A stretch of DNA of 33,846 bases from Desulfovibrio sp. (lineage in GTDB: Bacteria; Desulfobacterota; Desulfovibrionia; Desulfovibrionales; Desulfovibrionaceae), in NCBI GenBank assembly GCA_017450275.1, contig JAFSVD010000015.1, forward strand, positions 1 to 33,846, read 5' to 3'. This document shows positions 1 through 11,565 of the stretch, in pieces; the stretch's first letter is position 1, and every line of letters starts with the position of its first letter. The notes below the pieces were generated by a model. The model was not told the DNA's origin. It made no database searches and saw nothing but the letters and a program-made list of their open reading frames with translations. The position numbers and the translations under genes were made by a program.

Positions 1-165
1 ATCCGCCCCCAAAGCAACAGCAACCGCTATCGGGTGGTTGATGTACGGAACTCCTGCTTTGTCGAGCTGCCCTTGATGCGCACGAGTCGCAATCTCAAGA
101 GCCCGCGCAATGCTCTCATCTTCTTTCGCCCACGCTTTGATTTTGGTCTCGAATGGATTTTTCAT
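1..165 (-). CDS. HD-domain protein, SpoT/MESH1-like, N-terminal fragment
   Basis: The reading frame opens with ATG at 165 and runs off the left edge, giving 55 residues. Residues 26-55 contain ATRAHQGQLDKAGVPYINHP, which matches the start of the HD hydrolase domain of RelA/SpoT and MESH1-like (p)ppGpp hydrolases (pattern AxxAHxGQxRKxGxPYxxHP). His30 would be the first metal-binding histidine. The HD pair itself and any synthetase, TGS or ACT domains lie outside the window, so a short MESH1-type hydrolase and a full RelA/SpoT cannot be told apart. The MKNPFETKIKAWAKED leader is short, which favours a small stand-alone hydrolase. The gene lies downstream of gyrB on the same strand after a 418-base gap, where many relatives carry gyrA. 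The ribosome-binding site is weak. Family assignment is good; exact function is uncertain. Confidence 0.72.
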   Translation of the reverse strand, partial: MKNPFETKIKAWAKEDESIARALEIATRAHQGQLDKAGVPYINHPIAVAVALGAD

Positions 166-583
166 GAGAGAAAATGATTTCTTGACAACAGGTTACAAGT
201 TGGATTGAAGGTGTATGCCGAGGGAGAGTCTTTTTTTGCGGGGATTTTTCCTGGTCATAATGAGGGTTCCGAGAATCATGCGAGTCCTTGTAGTCTACCA
301 TTGATTGACGAACTACAAGGAAAAAATGGTCAATGTATTCTTTGTAGTCACACTTCTCGATGGTAGAGTACATGGAATAAAAAGCAATATTTTATTGAGC
401 AAAGGCCAATAAACATGAGGGTTTTATAAAAAAATATCCCTTGTAGTCAACCAATAACACGAGAAACTCAGTTTATTACGAAATTGTAATGTCTTTTATC
501 TTTTGGCGATACTCAATAACGCCACTTGCCCAAGGAGAAAAGAAAAACATCTTTGGCATCATGGGTATAATCGGGATCAAGGC
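166..583. other. Non-coding stretch between gyrB and the HD-domain gene
   Basis: No convincing gene is present. A minus-strand open frame at 116-373 overlaps the HD-domain gene and has no recognisable domain. The stretch is more AT-rich than the genes around it and carries four copies of an 8-base motif related to CTTGTAGT, listed separately. It serves as the 3' flank of gyrB and the 5' flank of the HD-domain gene. I see no strong intrinsic terminator after gyrB. Confidence 0.6.
285..447. repeat. Cluster of CTTGTAGT motifs with a 10-bp inverted repeat
   Basis: CTTGTAGT occurs at 287-294 and 440-447 on the plus strand, a one-base variant TTTGTAGT occurs at 341-348, and the motif is inverted at 312-319. 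The first and inverted copies extend to a perfect 10-bp inverted repeat, TCCTTGTAGT (285-294) and ACTACAAGGA (312-321), with a 17-base spacer. Copies 1 and 4 also share the next bases, ending in (T/A)ACCA. The arrangement resembles several operator half-sites, or a decayed repeat family, upstream of the minus-strand HD-domain gene. Function is unknown. Confidence 0.55.
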
Positions 584-3396
<2,813 letters not shown>

Positions 3397-4539
3397 TTAG
3401 CTTTCGACATATTCTTTTTCAATCGTATGAACCGGCATCAAGACCACTTGATAGAAGGGATCGTCGTCGCCTTCGAAGGAGCAGGGACCGACATCAGAGG
3501 TGAGACGCATGGTGATGGTCTTTGAAACAAAGTGATCGAGGATCGTCAAAAGATGTTTGGTTCGGAAGGAGATTTTGCGAATATTGCCGTCGTAGGTGAT
3601 GGAGATTTTTTCTTCGACTTCGCCGGTGTTTTCAATATTCGCCGAGCATTTGATGAAGGTATTGCTTTCGTCGATATTGAGATCAGTGCAGCTGTCGGTA
3701 TCGGTATTGACTGTGGCTATGCGGTTGAGCGCATGCATAAAGGCGTCTTTTTCCACCGTGAGGGTTGAGAACTCTTCCAGACGGCTGAGGAAGTTCTTGT
3801 AGTTGGGATAGATGATATTGGCCACGCGGGGAATGGTGAGCATCTCGTTATTGCTGTTTTTGAAGAAGGCCGAAGAATCGGTGAAGTTGACTTCGATTTC
3901 GTCGTTGTTCAGGAATTTGTTCAGATGGGAGAGGTAGGAACGCTGGATAAGCACACCGTCTTCCGGAAGATTGTGCATCATCTGATCGTGGATGATGGTG
4001 TAGCGGGCAAATTCATGGCCATTTAAGCCGCAGATATCGATGCGTTCGTCGTTTCTGGTGATATAGAGGCAGGAGAGCGCATCGAGGGTTGTGGCATCGT
4101 CGTTGATGCAGAAGCTTATGCGGTCAATAATCTCTTTCACCATGTCACCCGACCAGTCGATGAGTGGGGTCTCGGGAAAAGGCTTCATCGATGCGTACCA
4201 ATTGAGCGATTGCACGGGGAGTTTGCAGACCCCTGCCGCGTGGGTGAGCTGCACGGAACCATCCCCTTCGGTGTAGGACAATTCCACATTCCCCTGGCAG
4301 GTTCCGACCAATCCACTGAAGATTTGGCCTTGAATGCCGATAAAACCGGGTTCTTGCACTTCGGCAGGATAGGATCCTGTGAACTCGAGATTGGCATCGG
4401 TTGACTGGATGGTCAGCGTATCGTCTTTGGCGTTTATCCAGAGGGCACGCAGCGCTGCAGCACCGGATTTGGAGGGCATGATGGAAATCGCTCGCTGCAC
4501 GCCAGGGAAAACGCGTTCTTTGGCAAAAATGATCTTCAT
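3397..4539 (-). CDS. dnaN: DNA polymerase III beta subunit (sliding clamp)
   Basis: DnaN forms the ring-shaped homodimer that tethers DNA polymerase III to the template and recruits other replication and repair proteins. The 380-residue protein is close to the family's usual length of about 370. The N-terminal frame (KIIFAKERVFPGVQRAISIM...AAALRALWINAKDDTLTIQSTDANL) matches the first clamp domain, in which the strand LTIQSTDANLEF is typical. The C-terminus has the clamp pattern with FEGDDDPFYQVVLMPV, equivalent to the usual P-x-x-YxxxVMP-hydrophobic end. ATG at 4539 is the natural start, although its ribosome-binding site is weak. It lies 74 bases after dnaA and is probably cotranscribed. No recF follows. 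Confidence 0.93.
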   Translation of the reverse strand: MKIIFAKERVFPGVQRAISIMPSKSGAAALRALWINAKDDTLTIQSTDANLEFTGSYPAEVQEPGFIGIQGQIFSGLVGTCQGNVELSYTEGDGSVQLTHAAGVCKLPVQSLNWYASMKPFPETPLIDWSGDMVKEIIDRISFCINDDATTLDALSCLYITRNDERIDICGLNGHEFARYTIIHDQMMHNLPEDGVLIQRSYLSHLNKFLNNDEIEVNFTDSSAFFKNSNNEMLTIPRVANIIYPNYKNFLSRLEEFSTLTVEKDAFMHALNRIATVNTDTDSCTDLNIDESNTFIKCSANIENTGEVEEKISITYDGNIRKISFRTKHLLTILDHFVSKTITMRLTSDVGPCSFEGDDDPFYQVVLMPVHTIEKEYVES

Positions 4540-4613
4540 CGGTATTCAGCGTAGCCTCTCAGAGAGAGGAGGAAATGCTGCTCCTTGTTCCTTGGGTTAA
4601 AGGGATTGGCGTC

Positions 4614-5876
4614 TCAGAGCATTCGGTCGAGTTCGTCGACAAGGGTGTGCATCGACGGATCGTTTGCCAGAAGAGCCTCAATTTTTTTGATCGCGTAGAT
4701 AACCGTGCTATGATCCTTGTCGCCAAAGACTTTGCCGAGTTCCGGATAGGAGAGCCCTAGTTTAGCGCGGCACAAATACATGGCAATCTGCCTGGCAAGC
4801 ACAAGGTGTGTTTTTCGCTGTTTGCCCAAAATTTCAGCGATGGTAACGTGCATTTTTTGGGCAACCACTTCCATAATCTCCCGCGAATCGAGGATGCGTT
4901 CGGCTGATGCGGTATTGAGAACCCGTTCGATATCGCTTTGCGCAATGGCACGGTTATGCATGCTGGCAAGAGCCATAATTTTCACAAGCGTCCCACGAAG
5001 CTGGCGGAATCCCCTGGCGTGCTGCGCCAAAAGTAGCATATGTTTTTGGGCAATGGCGATTTGGCTCTTTTCGCACATTTGTTGGATAAAGCGCAGGCGA
5101 ACATCGATATCGGGAAGCGCTAGGTCAAGCAAAAGGCCTGCGGAAAGCCGTGTTGTGAGGCGTTCTTGGATATTGGTGAGGTGTGAAAAATCGCCCAAAA
5201 TCGTAAAAAAAAGCTGTCGATTGGCTGGACACAGGTCAATGCAGTGGATGAGGCGCGTTTGCAGAGCAAGATCGCCTGCCAGATCCTGGAGATCGTCGAT
5301 AAAGAGTCCCTGGTATTCGTCCCAAAACAAGTGAGGGTGCTGTATGAGCGGGTTTTTGGCCAGATCCTGGACTCGTCGGCACACATAGACATTGTGCGTA
5401 TTGGTTCTGCAGGCATTGGCGAGGGCGTGCAGCAGATGGGTTTTGCCTGATCCACAGGCACCACTCAGCAAAACAGGGGAAAAACACGAGCCCGGACGCT
5501 GTCTGGCAATGGTTTCAAGAACCGAAAGCGGAAACGTGTTTTTATCGTTATAGAGAAAGGTAGCAAAAGAATACGTGGATGCGGTATCAGAGGGCTTTGG
5601 CGTCTCGGCTACAGGCTTCTTTGTGGCTGGCGAAAGCGGCTCTTCGTGTGTGCCATAGCGGATTGCCCGGTATTTTTGCGGATAGACATGAGAGAGCGCA
5701 TCCTCAAACAGCGCTTTTTTGTGTTGCAGAAACCAGGTTTCAAAAAAGCTATGGGGAAAGGTGACGGTGAGGGTCTCTCCTTGCTCATCGAGAATGAGCG
5801 CGTCCAACCAGGGCTGCATGCGGGCATGGCTTCCCTGGGAAATGTGATTCCATAACAGTGTTTTCATGCTGTTCAC
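4614..5876 (-). CDS. dnaA: Chromosomal replication initiator DnaA
   Basis: DnaA binds DnaA boxes at oriC, forms an ATP-dependent filament and opens the origin. The AAA+ core has Walker A GACGSGKTH (near residue 140), Walker B LFIDDLQDLAG and the arginine-finger region ERLTTRLSAG. Domain IV carries the helix-turn-helix signature DHSTVIYAIKKIE near the C-terminus, preceded by RQIAMYLCRAKLGLSYPELG. At about 420 residues it is slightly short (usual about 450), mainly in the linker. The core is more divergent than usual: GACGSGKTH and IDDLQDLAGD replace the common GGVGLGKTH and IDDIQFLAGK. GTG at 5876 is preferred because GGAG lies 9 bases upstream; GTG at 5882 and ATG at 5867 are alternatives. 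It heads the dnaA-dnaN-gyrB series, so it is the main DnaA rather than a Hda-like protein. Confidence 0.93.
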   Translation of the reverse strand: MNSMKTLLWNHISQGSHARMQPWLDALILDEQGETLTVTFPHSFFETWFLQHKKALFEDALSHVYPQKYRAIRYGTHEEPLSPATKKPVAETPKPSDTASTYSFATFLYNDKNTFPLSVLETIARQRPGSCFSPVLLSGACGSGKTHLLHALANACRTNTHNVYVCRRVQDLAKNPLIQHPHLFWDEYQGLFIDDLQDLAGDLALQTRLIHCIDLCPANRQLFFTILGDFSHLTNIQERLTTRLSAGLLLDLALPDIDVRLRFIQQMCEKSQIAIAQKHMLLLAQHARGFRQLRGTLVKIMALASMHNRAIAQSDIERVLNTASAERILDSREIMEVVAQKMHVTIAEILGKQRKTHLVLARQIAMYLCRAKLGLSYPELGKVFGDKDHSTVIYAIKKIEALLANDPSMHTLVDELDRML

Positions 5877-5882
5877 GGCCAC

Positions 5883-6181
5883 GCGCTCCGTAGACTCATT
5901 GCGGCAAGAGGTGGGATTGGAGCGTAAGACGCCCTTTGACCAATTGCGAGAAAAGGATACAAGAAGAGCGCTTGCGTTGCGGCTGGCTTGTGTGCAAAGA
6001 AAAAGAGTCTAGCCGAAAATCGGGAAACGCTCAAGAAAAAATTCCTGCCTGTAGGTTTGGTAAAAGGGGGGAAGAAGAAGGGGCAGTCTACCACTTTTGG
6101 GGAGGCTTTGGGTGTGGCTTGAGAGCTGGCAGGGCTTTCTTTGGCAGGTATTGATATCGATAAACAAAATGGCATTTTTAT
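5883..6181. other. Divergent dnaA / EamA-exporter intergenic region
   Basis: About 300 bases separate the divergent genes. Promoters for both should lie here, but I cannot place them with confidence. I looked for TTATNCACA DnaA boxes on both strands and found none, so there is no direct support for oriC here. The last 40 bases before the exporter gene are AT-rich. No gene is supported. Confidence 0.5.
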
Positions 6182-7069
6182 ATGGTACGTTCTCAAACAA
6201 TTGGCTTATTCTCTATTCTCATAACCGCTCTTTTATGGTCTTTTTTAGGCCTATTAAGCAAAGTTTGTTTGTCGCATGGTCTTGATCCCTTTGTTATTGC
6301 AACATGCCGTGCTATTTTTGGCTGCATCGGTTTTTTGGGGCATTGCATCGTCACAAAGACCGTGCGCATCCCTGTTCAGGACGCGCTTGTGCTTATGCTG
6401 TATGGCGTTTTCGGTATCGGAGTCTATTATGCCTGCATTCAGTATACAACGCTTACTGCTGGTGCCTCCATGGATGTTGTGCTTGAATACACTGCCCCCT
6501 TTTGGGTTGCGCTGTGTTCGTGTTTGCTCTTTCATGAACGGATACGACCAGGCGAAATCGTGATACTTCTTGTGGCAACAGCAGGGACTGTGTGCGTCTG
6601 TCTGTCGGGAGGAAGTCTTCCGGACAAAGCCCCTGTGCTGGGGATTGTAACCGGCCTTATCGCAGGCATATGCTATGCTTCGCATTTCCCCTTTACCCGA
6701 ATATGGCAGAAAAAATACCACTCAGGCACGATTTTTTGCTATATGCTTTTGGGGGGATCCGTTGCCCTGCTTGTGTTGAATGGGATACGGGGGCAAGGCC
6801 TGCCCAGCGATCTTCCGGTGGCTGTGTGGCTTTGCGCCCTGTGCATGGGACTGGTGTGTACCTATGTGGCCTATGTCTTTTTTGGCTTCTCCCTGCAAAA
6901 AATCAGTCTTCTTCAGGCGGTGATCACGTCAGAACTTGAGCCCGTGCTTTCGATTGTGTGGGTCTGCGTGTTCTTTGATGAACGCTTTTCCCCCATTGGT
7001 TGGCTTGGGAGTGCGCTTATTCTTTCTTCGGTTTTTTGCTACACGCTGCTTAAAGCCAAGCACGGGTAA
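6182..7069 (+). CDS. EamA/DMT-family inner-membrane transporter
   Basis: This is a member of the drug/metabolite transporter superfamily (EamA, RhaT-like), which usually exports or exchanges small metabolites such as amino acids or purines. The 295 residues contain about ten hydrophobic segments, arranged as two EamA repeats of five each. The first begins at LFSILITALLWSFLGLLSKV and the second at VLGIVTGLIAGICYASHFPF. A glutamate-containing stretch typical of the repeat ends (VVLEYTAPFWVALCSCLLF and SELEPVLSIVWVCVFF) occurs in each half. ATG at 6182 begins a normal EamA N-terminus; the ribosome-binding site is poor. The gene stands alone and ends at a strong bidirectional terminator facing rfbC. 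The substrate cannot be told from sequence. Confidence 0.88.
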   Translation: MVRSQTIGLFSILITALLWSFLGLLSKVCLSHGLDPFVIATCRAIFGCIGFLGHCIVTKTVRIPVQDALVLMLYGVFGIGVYYACIQYTTLTAGASMDVVLEYTAPFWVALCSCLLFHERIRPGEIVILLVATAGTVCVCLSGGSLPDKAPVLGIVTGLIAGICYASHFPFTRIWQKKYHSGTIFCYMLLGGSVALLVLNGIRGQGLPSDLPVAVWLCALCMGLVCTYVAYVFFGFSLQKISLLQAVITSELEPVLSIVWVCVFFDERFSPIGWLGSALILSSVFCYTLLKAKHG

Positions 7070-7090
7070 GAAACCTTTGCAAAAAATAAA

Positions 7091-7130
7091 AAAACGAAAT
7101 CCGCTGAAAATAAGCGGATTTCGTTTTTTT
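7091..7130. terminator. Bidirectional intrinsic terminator, EamA gene / rfbC
   Basis: A perfect 15-bp stem (7091-7105 with 7113-7127) has a 7-base loop, with A-rich sequence before it and a T-tract after it, so it can end transcription in both directions. It ends right at the rfbC stop codon (7129-7131). Confidence 0.92.
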
Positions 7131-7674
7131 AGTCGAATGTTTGTGCCTGTTCAAAGGTTTTGCCTTGGGCATCTTTGGGCGATGTGATAAAGGCTCCAGA
7201 GACCTTTGGCCATTGGATATGGATGGTTGGATCGTTATAGAGGAGACAGTGTTCGTCTGTGGGATCGTAGTAGGCTGTGCATTTATAAAGAAATTCGGCT
7301 TCGTTTGTTAAGACGAGAAAACCGTGGGCAAAACCCGGTGGCACCCAAAAGAGTTGTTTGTTTTCCTGCGATAGAGTCGCATGGAAATACTGGCCAAATG
7401 TTTTCGAGGATCTGCGCAAATCAACGGCGACATCGAAGACCGCGCCACAAATAACGCGTATCAATTTGCCCTGGGGGTTGTTGTATTGATAATGGAGGCC
7501 GCGCAAGACATTGGCGTAGGATCTGCTGTGATTGTCCTGGACAAAAGTGTAGGATCCAACATGGTCTTCAAAGTCTTTTTGGCGGAAGGTTTCCATAAAA
7601 AAGCCGCGTTTGTCCTGGTGAACAACGGGGGTGAGAAGAACCGGACCATTGGGGGCAAGAGGGGTAAATTCCAT
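7129..7674 (-). CDS. rfbC: dTDP-4-dehydrorhamnose 3,5-epimerase
   Basis: RfbC (RmlC) epimerises dTDP-4-keto-6-deoxyglucose at C3 and C5, the third step in dTDP-L-rhamnose synthesis. The 181 residues match the family length. Motifs seen are DKRGFFMETF near the start, NHSRSYANVLRGLHYQ with the catalytic histidine, GAVFDVAVDLRRSS, and PPGFAHGFLVL in the cupin core. It is the last gene of the rfbD-rfbB-rfbA-rfbC operon, 41 bases after rfbA. The stop codon overlaps the terminator hairpin. Nothing is missing or broken. Confidence 0.97.
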   Translation of the reverse strand: MEFTPLAPNGPVLLTPVVHQDKRGFFMETFRQKDFEDHVGSYTFVQDNHSRSYANVLRGLHYQYNNPQGKLIRVICGAVFDVAVDLRRSSKTFGQYFHATLSQENKQLFWVPPGFAHGFLVLTNEAEFLYKCTAYYDPTDEHCLLYNDPTIHIQWPKVSGAFITSPKDAQGKTFEQAQTFD

Positions 7675-7715
7675 AATACTTATTCCATAATAGAGCGAGG
7701 GAGTATGTAGATATT

Positions 7716-8609
7716 TTATGCTTCAAAGCTTCGCTTTTTGTTGGCGAGAAGCGCGAGCAGATATTGGCCATAGCTTGTTTTTGCAAAAAATTCACCGGCT
7801 TGTTCGAGCATTTGATCCGTAATCCAGCCTTTGCGCCAGGCGATTTCTTCCAAGCACGCAATTTTAAGCCCTTGCCGCGCTTCGATGGTCTGGACATAGG
7901 AGGATGCTTCGAGCAGGCTCGCGTGGGTTCCGGTATCGAGCCAGGCAAAGCCGCGACCCAAACGTTCGACGCGAAGCGCGTTGTTTTTCAGGTAGCATTG
8001 ATTGACGCTGGTGATTTCGAGCTCGCCACGCGCTGAGGGGCGGATGCTTTTTGCGATGGAGACAACGGTATTGTCGTAGAAATAGAGGCCGGTCACAGCA
8101 TAGGGCGATTGGGGTTTGGCGGGTTTTTCTTCAATGGCAATGGCCTGCCCTTTGCTGTCAAAGCTGACCACGCCAAAGCGTTCAGGATCTTTGACCAGAT
8201 AGCCAAATATCGTGGCGCCAACGGTTTGGCTGACTGCCCGACGGAGTTTTTCCGTAAAATGCTGCCCATGAAAAATATTGTCCCCAAGGATGAGGCAGAC
8301 CGGGTCATTGCCGATGAAGTCCTCGCCGATCAAAAAGGCCTGAGCAAGGCCGTCAGGATGCGCTTGCTCGGCAAAGCGAAGGTTGAGCCCGAATTGCGAT
8401 CCATCGCGAAGCAAACGTCGGTATTGGGGCAAATCCTCGGGGGTTGAGATAATGAGGATATCGCGGATGTCGGCCAGCATTAAGACCGACATGGGATAAT
8501 AGATCATGGGCTTGTCATAGATGGGGAGCAGCTGTTTGGAAACCCCAAGGGTGATGGGATGTAAACGGGTTCCTGAACCACCGGCAAGAACAATACCCTT
8601 ATAGTACAT
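7716..8609 (-). CDS. rfbA: Glucose-1-phosphate thymidylyltransferase
   Basis: RfbA (RmlA) makes dTDP-glucose from dTTP and glucose-1-phosphate, the first step in dTDP-L-rhamnose synthesis. From ATG at 8609 the protein has 297 residues and opens with [18 protein letters not shown], the nucleotide-binding signature. Further matches are [30 protein letters not shown] and [20 protein letters not shown], all typical of RmlA. The start is set by AAGGAG five bases upstream. An upstream in-frame ATG at 8630 would add seven residues and has no such site. It follows rfbB by 28 bases within the rhamnose operon. Confidence 0.97.
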   Translation of the reverse strand: MYYKGIVLAGGSGTRLHPITLGVSKQLLPIYDKPMIYYPMSVLMLADIRDILIISTPEDLPQYRRLLRDGSQFGLNLRFAEQAHPDGLAQAFLIGEDFIGNDPVCLILGDNIFHGQHFTEKLRRAVSQTVGATIFGYLVKDPERFGVVSFDSKGQAIAIEEKPAKPQSPYAVTGLYFYDNTVVSIAKSIRPSARGELEITSVNQCYLKNNALRVERLGRGFAWLDTGTHASLLEASSYVQTIEARQGLKIACLEEIAWRKGWITDQMLEQAGEFFAKTSYGQYLLALLANKKRSFEA

Positions 8610-8637
8610 GGGAACTCCTTGATTAGGCATAAAACCG

Positions 8638-9711
8638 TTAGAACGTTACCCCCAGCCGTTCTCCGTGATAGCTGCCGTCTAAGATGGCCTGCCACCACGA
8701 GGAATTGTCGAGATACCATGCCACGGTTTTTTGCAGCCCACTTTCAAAGCTTTCTTGGGGTTTCCAGTGCAGCTCCTGCATGATCTTGCTTGGGTCGATG
8801 GCGTAGCGCGTATCGTGACCAGGTCTATCGGTGACCATGGTGATCAGGCTTGTAAAATCGTCTGTGCCTTGAGGTTTTTTGGGATACATGGCATTCATAC
8901 AGTGTGCAATCAGCGTAACGACCTCGATATTTTTCCGTTCCCCAAAGCCCCCTATACAATAGGTTTCACCGATTCGTCCCTGCTCAAGGACGCAGAAGAG
9001 CGCTCGCACATGGTCTGCCACATAGAGCCAGTCTCTGATTTGGGTGCCTGTGCCGTAGACAGGCAGGGGTTTGCCCTCCATGGCGTGGAGAATGGTCAAG
9101 GGGATGAGCTTTTCGGGAAATTGCCTGGGACCATAGTTGTTTGAGCAATTGGTGATGAGAGTCGGAAGCCCATAGGTTCGACACCACGCACGAACTAGGT
9201 GGTCGCTTGCGGCTTTGGAGGCCGAATAGGGGGAACTAGGCTTGTAGGGGCTTGTTTCAGAAAAACGAGCCGTCCCTTCGCCTAAATCACCAAACACTTC
9301 ATCGGTCGAGATGTGGACAAAACGGAAGGCCTTGGCCTTCGAGGGTTCTGTCTGCAAAAGGCTATTCCAAAAGCTTCTGCTCACCTCCAAAAGCACAAAT
9401 GTTCCGGTGATATTGGTTTGGATAAAGGGGCTTGGACTGTCTATGGAGCGATCCACATGGGATTCTGCCGCCAAATGGAGTACGGCATCCGGGCGTTCCT
9501 TGGCGAATATCGTCTGCATGGTCTCCCAATCGGCGATATCGGCATGATAAAAGGTGTAGTATGGGTGCGTGGCAATATCGGCAACAGAGGCCAGATTGCC
9601 GGAATAGGTCAACTTGTCGATATTGACAACGCGATATCCTTGGCTCAAGGCTTGATGGACGGCTTCAGAGCCGATAAAGCCGCAGCCACCGGTGATACAC
9701 AGAGTTTTCAC
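8638..9711 (-). CDS. rfbB: dTDP-glucose 4,6-dehydratase
   Basis: RfbB (RmlB) is the NAD-dependent short-chain dehydrogenase that converts dTDP-glucose to dTDP-4-keto-6-deoxyglucose. From GTG at 9711 the protein has 357 residues, as expected. The Rossmann motif [12 protein letters not shown] is near the N-terminus, the [10 protein letters not shown] segment carries the catalytic acids, and [12 protein letters not shown] holds the YxxxK pair. An open frame extends upstream to 9951, but it overlaps rfbD and contains no family sequence. The start is set by AGGGGGG just before the GTG and by the 4-base GTGA overlap with the rfbD stop (9708-9710), which implies translational coupling. Confidence 0.96.
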   Translation of the reverse strand: MKTLCITGGCGFIGSEAVHQALSQGYRVVNIDKLTYSGNLASVADIATHPYYTFYHADIADWETMQTIFAKERPDAVLHLAAESHVDRSIDSPSPFIQTNITGTFVLLEVSRSFWNSLLQTEPSKAKAFRFVHISTDEVFGDLGEGTARFSETSPYKPSSPYSASKAASDHLVRAWCRTYGLPTLITNCSNNYGPRQFPEKLIPLTILHAMEGKPLPVYGTGTQIRDWLYVADHVRALFCVLEQGRIGETYCIGGFGERKNIEVVTLIAHCMNAMYPKKPQGTDDFTSLITMVTDRPGHDTRYAIDPSKIMQELHWKPQESFESGLQKTVAWYLDNSSWWQAILDGSYHGERLGVTF

Positions 9712-10580
9712 AGTCCCCCCTGCCCCGCTGTGCTTCCATAGGACGCCAGCGCCTCTTCCCAGCATCGAATGGGAGCGTGTAGGAATTGTTCGAGTTTGTG
9801 ATTGGAAAGAACCGAGTACGAGGGGCGCGTGGCTTTTTGCGGCCATTGGTCGCTCGGTATGGGCTCTATGTCGCAGGGAAGATGGGCAAGCGCCACCGCC
9901 TGTTTGGCAAGAGCGTACCAGGAGGCGCTTCCGCTGTTGACGGCATGCCAAAGGCCAGAAGCTCGTTGTTTGCCAAGTTCAGCGATAAAACGGGCAACAT
10001 CCACGGTATAGCTTGGTGAGCCAACTTGATCGCACACAACGCGCAGCGTTGGCTTGTGTTTGGCATGGGCGAGAATCGTTGCGACGAAATTTTTTTTGAA
10101 GGGGCCAAAGAGCCAGGCTGTGCGCACAACCGTCGATTGGCCGGGAAGCTTCTCAAGGACAAGGCCTTCGCCCACATACTTGGTTTTCCCATAGACGCTT
10201 GCGGGATGCGGCATGTCCTCTTCGGTATAGGGGGTATCCCCCCCTTGTCCAAAGACAAAATCCGTACTGATATGGAGAAGATGGCACGATGTTTTGGCCA
10301 GGATTGTGGCAAGCATGGCCGGAAAATCGACATTGATGGCTTTGGCCTCCTCCGGATGGTCTTCGGCATCGTCCACCTGGGTCCAGGCAATGGTATTGAT
10401 GACAAGCGTTGGCTCAAAGGCATGCAAAGCCTTTGCGAGAAAGCGCTCGTCTGTGATATCCCCATTGTCACGCCCAAGCGTTTCGATGGCACTCCCCTGC
10501 TCCCAGCCTGGGTATCGGACAAGGGCTTGGCCGAGCAAGCCGGTTTTGCCGCCAAGAACCAGAATGCGTTCCTGAGTCAC
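9708..10580 (-). CDS. rfbD: dTDP-4-dehydrorhamnose reductase
   Basis: RfbD (RmlD) reduces dTDP-4-keto-L-rhamnose to dTDP-L-rhamnose with NAD(P)H, the last step of the pathway. From GTG at 10580 the protein has 290 residues. It opens [18 protein letters not shown] (variant GxxGxxG), and has [24 protein letters not shown] and the catalytic YGKTKYVGE. The start is supported by AGGGGG six bases upstream; an open frame reaches 10637 but adds non-homologous sequence. It is the first gene of the four-gene rhamnose operon and diverges from the export permease across 61 bases that contain a short palindrome. Confidence 0.95.
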   Translation of the reverse strand: MTQERILVLGGKTGLLGQALVRYPGWEQGSAIETLGRDNGDITDERFLAKALHAFEPTLVINTIAWTQVDDAEDHPEEAKAINVDFPAMLATILAKTSCHLLHISTDFVFGQGGDTPYTEEDMPHPASVYGKTKYVGEGLVLEKLPGQSTVVRTAWLFGPFKKNFVATILAHAKHKPTLRVVCDQVGSPSYTVDVARFIAELGKQRASGLWHAVNSGSASWYALAKQAVALAHLPCDIEPIPSDQWPQKATRPSYSVLSNHKLEQFLHAPIRCWEEALASYGSTAGQGGL

Positions 10581-10598
10581 TCGATGCCCCCTTTGTCT

Positions 10599-10619
10599 TC
10601 CGCCAGATGCATCGGCGGA
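10599..10619. promoter_or_regulatory. Palindrome between divergent rfbD and export permease
   Basis: TCCGCC (10599-10604) and GGCGGA (10614-10619) form a perfect 6-bp inverted repeat around a centre containing the palindrome GATGCATC. It is the only symmetric element in the 61-base divergent gap, so it could be an operator serving both genes. No known regulator motif was recognised. Confidence 0.35.
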
Positions 10620-10641
10620 TTCTCCTGTAAGATACAAAATC

Positions 10642-11439
10642 GTGTATAAGGATATGGGTGTGAAAAACGCTGCTGCTCTGACAGTTCAATGTAGATCGAT
10701 TTATGCATTAATGCTTTTTGAAATCCAAACACTGTATGGCGATGCCCGTTTAGGATATATTTGGGCGATTGTGAAAACAGCCTTTGGCGTAACCGCGCTC
10801 TTGGTCTTGCGTATCGTGTCGCACGCGAGAGCGCCGCATGGCATCTCTGTGATCGCCTTTCTGATATTGGGCTTTATGATTTGGCAGATCTTTTCCCAAA
10901 CAGCGGTCAAATCCATGAATGCCATCAAGGCGAACAAAAACTTTTTGACCTTTCCCCAAATCAGCCCGCTCGACATCATCATTGCCCGAACGCTTGTCAT
11001 CATTGCCACGGAAGTGGTCTGCGCCGCTGTGCTGCTTGGCATTTTTTATCTTGTGGGCTTTTTGCCCGAATTTGCCATCAACAATATTCTTGTCATGCTC
11101 GCGAGTATCTTTGGGAGTGCGTGTTTTGGCATTGGCTTTGGTTGTATTTGCCTGGCATTTTCCCGCTTTATTCCTGCCATTATTCAAATTGTGCCGCTCT
11201 TTCTCCGCTTTGCGTTTTTTGCCTCAGGCATCTTTTTTTCGGTTTCGGCCTTCAGCCATAAATTTGGCAGCTGGTTGCTCTATAATCCCATTATGCAGCT
11301 TGTAGAAATGAGTCGGTATGCTGCCTCCAACAGTTATCCCAAGTATTTTGATGCCGAATACCTGTGCATGCTGCTTTTGCCCCTCATAACACTCGGCCTG
11401 CTTTTTGAACGCTATATTCGCAAATACGAATTGCGGTAG
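10642..11439 (+). CDS. ABC-2 type polysaccharide export permease (KpsM/Wzm-like)
   Basis: This is the membrane subunit of an ABC exporter for capsule or O-antigen polysaccharide. The 265-residue protein has an amphipathic N-terminus with LFEIQTLYGDARLGYIWAIV, the usual KpsM/Wzm pattern of charged residues before LGxxWA. About six membrane segments follow, with ends at LDIIIARTLVIIATEVV, NILVMLASIFGSACFGIGF and LCMLLLPLITLGLLF. GTG at 10642 is given as start; ATG at 10654 is also possible, although the AAGG before it is too close. No ATPase partner (KpsT/Wzt) is next to it; parB follows after a terminator. Its place beside the dTDP-rhamnose genes suggests that the exported glycan contains rhamnose (inference). 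Confidence 0.85.
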   Translation: MYKDMGVKNAAALTVQCRSIYALMLFEIQTLYGDARLGYIWAIVKTAFGVTALLVLRIVSHARAPHGISVIAFLILGFMIWQIFSQTAVKSMNAIKANKNFLTFPQISPLDIIIARTLVIIATEVVCAAVLLGIFYLVGFLPEFAINNILVMLASIFGSACFGIGFGCICLAFSRFIPAIIQIVPLFLRFAFFASGIFFSVSAFSHKFGSWLLYNPIMQLVEMSRYAASNSYPKYFDAEYLCMLLLPLITLGLLFERYIRKYELR

Positions 11440-11458
11440 TGTTGAGGGGAGAAAGAGC

Positions 11459-11490
11459 AAGACGTTTGCAGACGCAGACGTCTTTTTTTT
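11459..11490 (+). terminator. Intrinsic terminator after the export permease
   Basis: AAGACGT (11459-11465) pairs with ACGTCTT (11477-11483), and the stem can extend inward through TGC/GCA. Eight to nine T residues follow. It separates the permease from parB. Confidence 0.85.
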
Positions 11491-11565
11491 GTATCTTGCC
11501 AAGGTTGCCTTGTTTTTATAGGCTATGGGACAGAAAGCTCGCTTGTTGACGCTTGAGGTGCAATT

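Noticed and set aside
116-373. Minus-strand open frame of 85 residues
   Set aside because: It overlaps the HD-domain gene in another frame, has no recognisable domain and runs through the CTTGTAGT repeats.
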